This document shows, piece by piece, positions 5,963 through 6,136 of a stretch of 6,136 nt of DNA. Source of the DNA: an uncultured bacterium (GTDB lineage: Bacteria > Pseudomonadota > Gammaproteobacteria > Burkholderiales > Burkholderiaceae_D); the NCBI GenBank assembly GCA_903872555.1, contig CAIQLE010000092.1, positions 1-6,136 on the forward strand. The letters are read 5' to 3'. Both the position numbers and the translations under genes were made by a program. The notes under the pieces were generated by a model. It had not been told where the DNA came from. It saw nothing but the letters and a program-made list of their open reading frames with translations, and did not search any database. Numbering within the stretch: position 1 is the stretch's first letter; every line of letters starts with the position of its first letter.

Positions 5963-5991
5963 TTGACAGTGCCCTAGGATTCCCACAAGAT
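5963..5991 (+). promoter_or_regulatory. Candidate promoter for the right-edge gene
   Basis: A perfect TTGACA at 5963-5968 is followed after 17 bases by CAAGAT at 5986-5991 (3 of 6 to TATAAT). An overlapping alternative pairs TTGACT at 5951-5956 with TAGGAT at 5975-5980 (spacer 18, 4 of 6). Either would transcribe the gene starting at 6028. They sit next to the ribosome binding site of the divergent CBS gene, so that gene's transcript would begin within or beyond this region. Confidence 0.35.
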
Positions 5992-5999
5992 CTGACACA

Positions 6000-6013
6000 G
6001 CGCCCTTCGGCGC
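6000..6013 (+). promoter_or_regulatory. GC-rich hairpin in leader of the right-edge gene
   Basis: GCGCC (6000-6004) and GGCGC (6009-6013) form a perfect five-pair stem with a CTTC loop, ending two bases before the AGGGAG ribosome binding site at 6016-6021. In mRNA this could affect ribosome access or 5' stability. No T-run follows, so it is not a terminator. Confidence 0.35.
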
Positions 6014-6027
6014 ACAGGGAGAAACTC

Positions 6028-6136
6028 ATGCAAACCCGATTCAGTCTGGAACGAATTACCCAACTAGTCTCTGATCTGGAACAGGAACTCTCCAACGCCC
6101 CGCCGGGATCAGCCAAGATAGAGGCTTTACGTTCAG
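6028..6136 (+). CDS. Unrecognised protein, N-terminal 36 residues only (cut by window edge)
   Basis: The ATG at 6028 follows AGGGAG (6016-6021) with six bases of spacing, and the frame stays open to the end of the window. The visible protein begins MQTRFSLERITQLVSDLEQE and continues through NAPPGSAKIEALRS. It is rich in Leu, Glu and Gln with a helix-forming heptad-like pattern over residues 6-22 and then a Pro-Pro-Gly break, suggesting a small helical or coiled-coil protein. It resembles in style short uncharacterised proteobacterial helical proteins, but I do not recognise the family. There is no signal peptide or membrane segment in the visible part. It is divergent from the CBS protein gene, so co-regulation is possible. 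Confidence 0.7.
   Translation, partial: MQTRFSLERITQLVSDLEQELSNAPPGSAKIEALRS

Overview
The window looks like chromosomal DNA from a Gram-negative bacterium of the Pseudomonadota (beta- or gammaproteobacterial in flavour). The reasons are a hybrid GGDEF-EAL protein, a pirin, proteobacterial-type family 4 glycosyltransferases, AGGAG-type ribosome binding sites and a base composition that looks close to half G+C by eye. The genus cannot be fixed from the sequence alone. I see no rRNA, tRNA, CRISPR array, insertion sequence or integrase. Coding density is high and every intergenic gap is under 150 bases.

Layout from left to right. Positions 1-1320 (+) hold the C-terminal part of a cyclic-di-GMP turnover protein (GGDEF then EAL), cut by the window edge. 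A 90-base gap leads to a complete pirin-family cupin at 1411-2283 (+). It converges, with only 8 bases between stop codons, on two overlapping glycosyltransferase genes read leftwards (4599-3400, then 3425-2292), which look like an operon for making a surface glycan or exopolysaccharide. A divergent spacer of about 140 bases with a recognisable sigma70-like promoter leads to a short SDR-fold protein at 4741-5424 (+). A 64-base convergent gap follows, then a two-CBS-domain protein read leftwards (5941-5489). Another divergent spacer follows, then the first 36 codons of an unrecognised gene (6028 onwards, +).

The most notable gene is the SDR-fold protein. It has lost the NAD(P)-binding glycine motif and carries T-x4-F-x-G in its place. 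Its catalytic residues are Ser, Tyr and Arg (S-x12-Y-x3-R), with Arg where an SDR dehydrogenase has Lys. That combination is the fingerprint of halohydrin dehalogenases, a rare enzyme family that closes vicinal haloalcohols to epoxides without a cofactor and reopens epoxides with small anions. A routine pipeline would probably label it only 'SDR family oxidoreductase' and might start it 48 bases too early, inside its own promoter.

The genes do not form one obvious pathway. The c-di-GMP protein and the glycosyltransferases could both serve biofilm or envelope functions, but that link is only inference from proximity. The pirin, the dehalogenase-like protein and the CBS protein appear to be separate transcription units.
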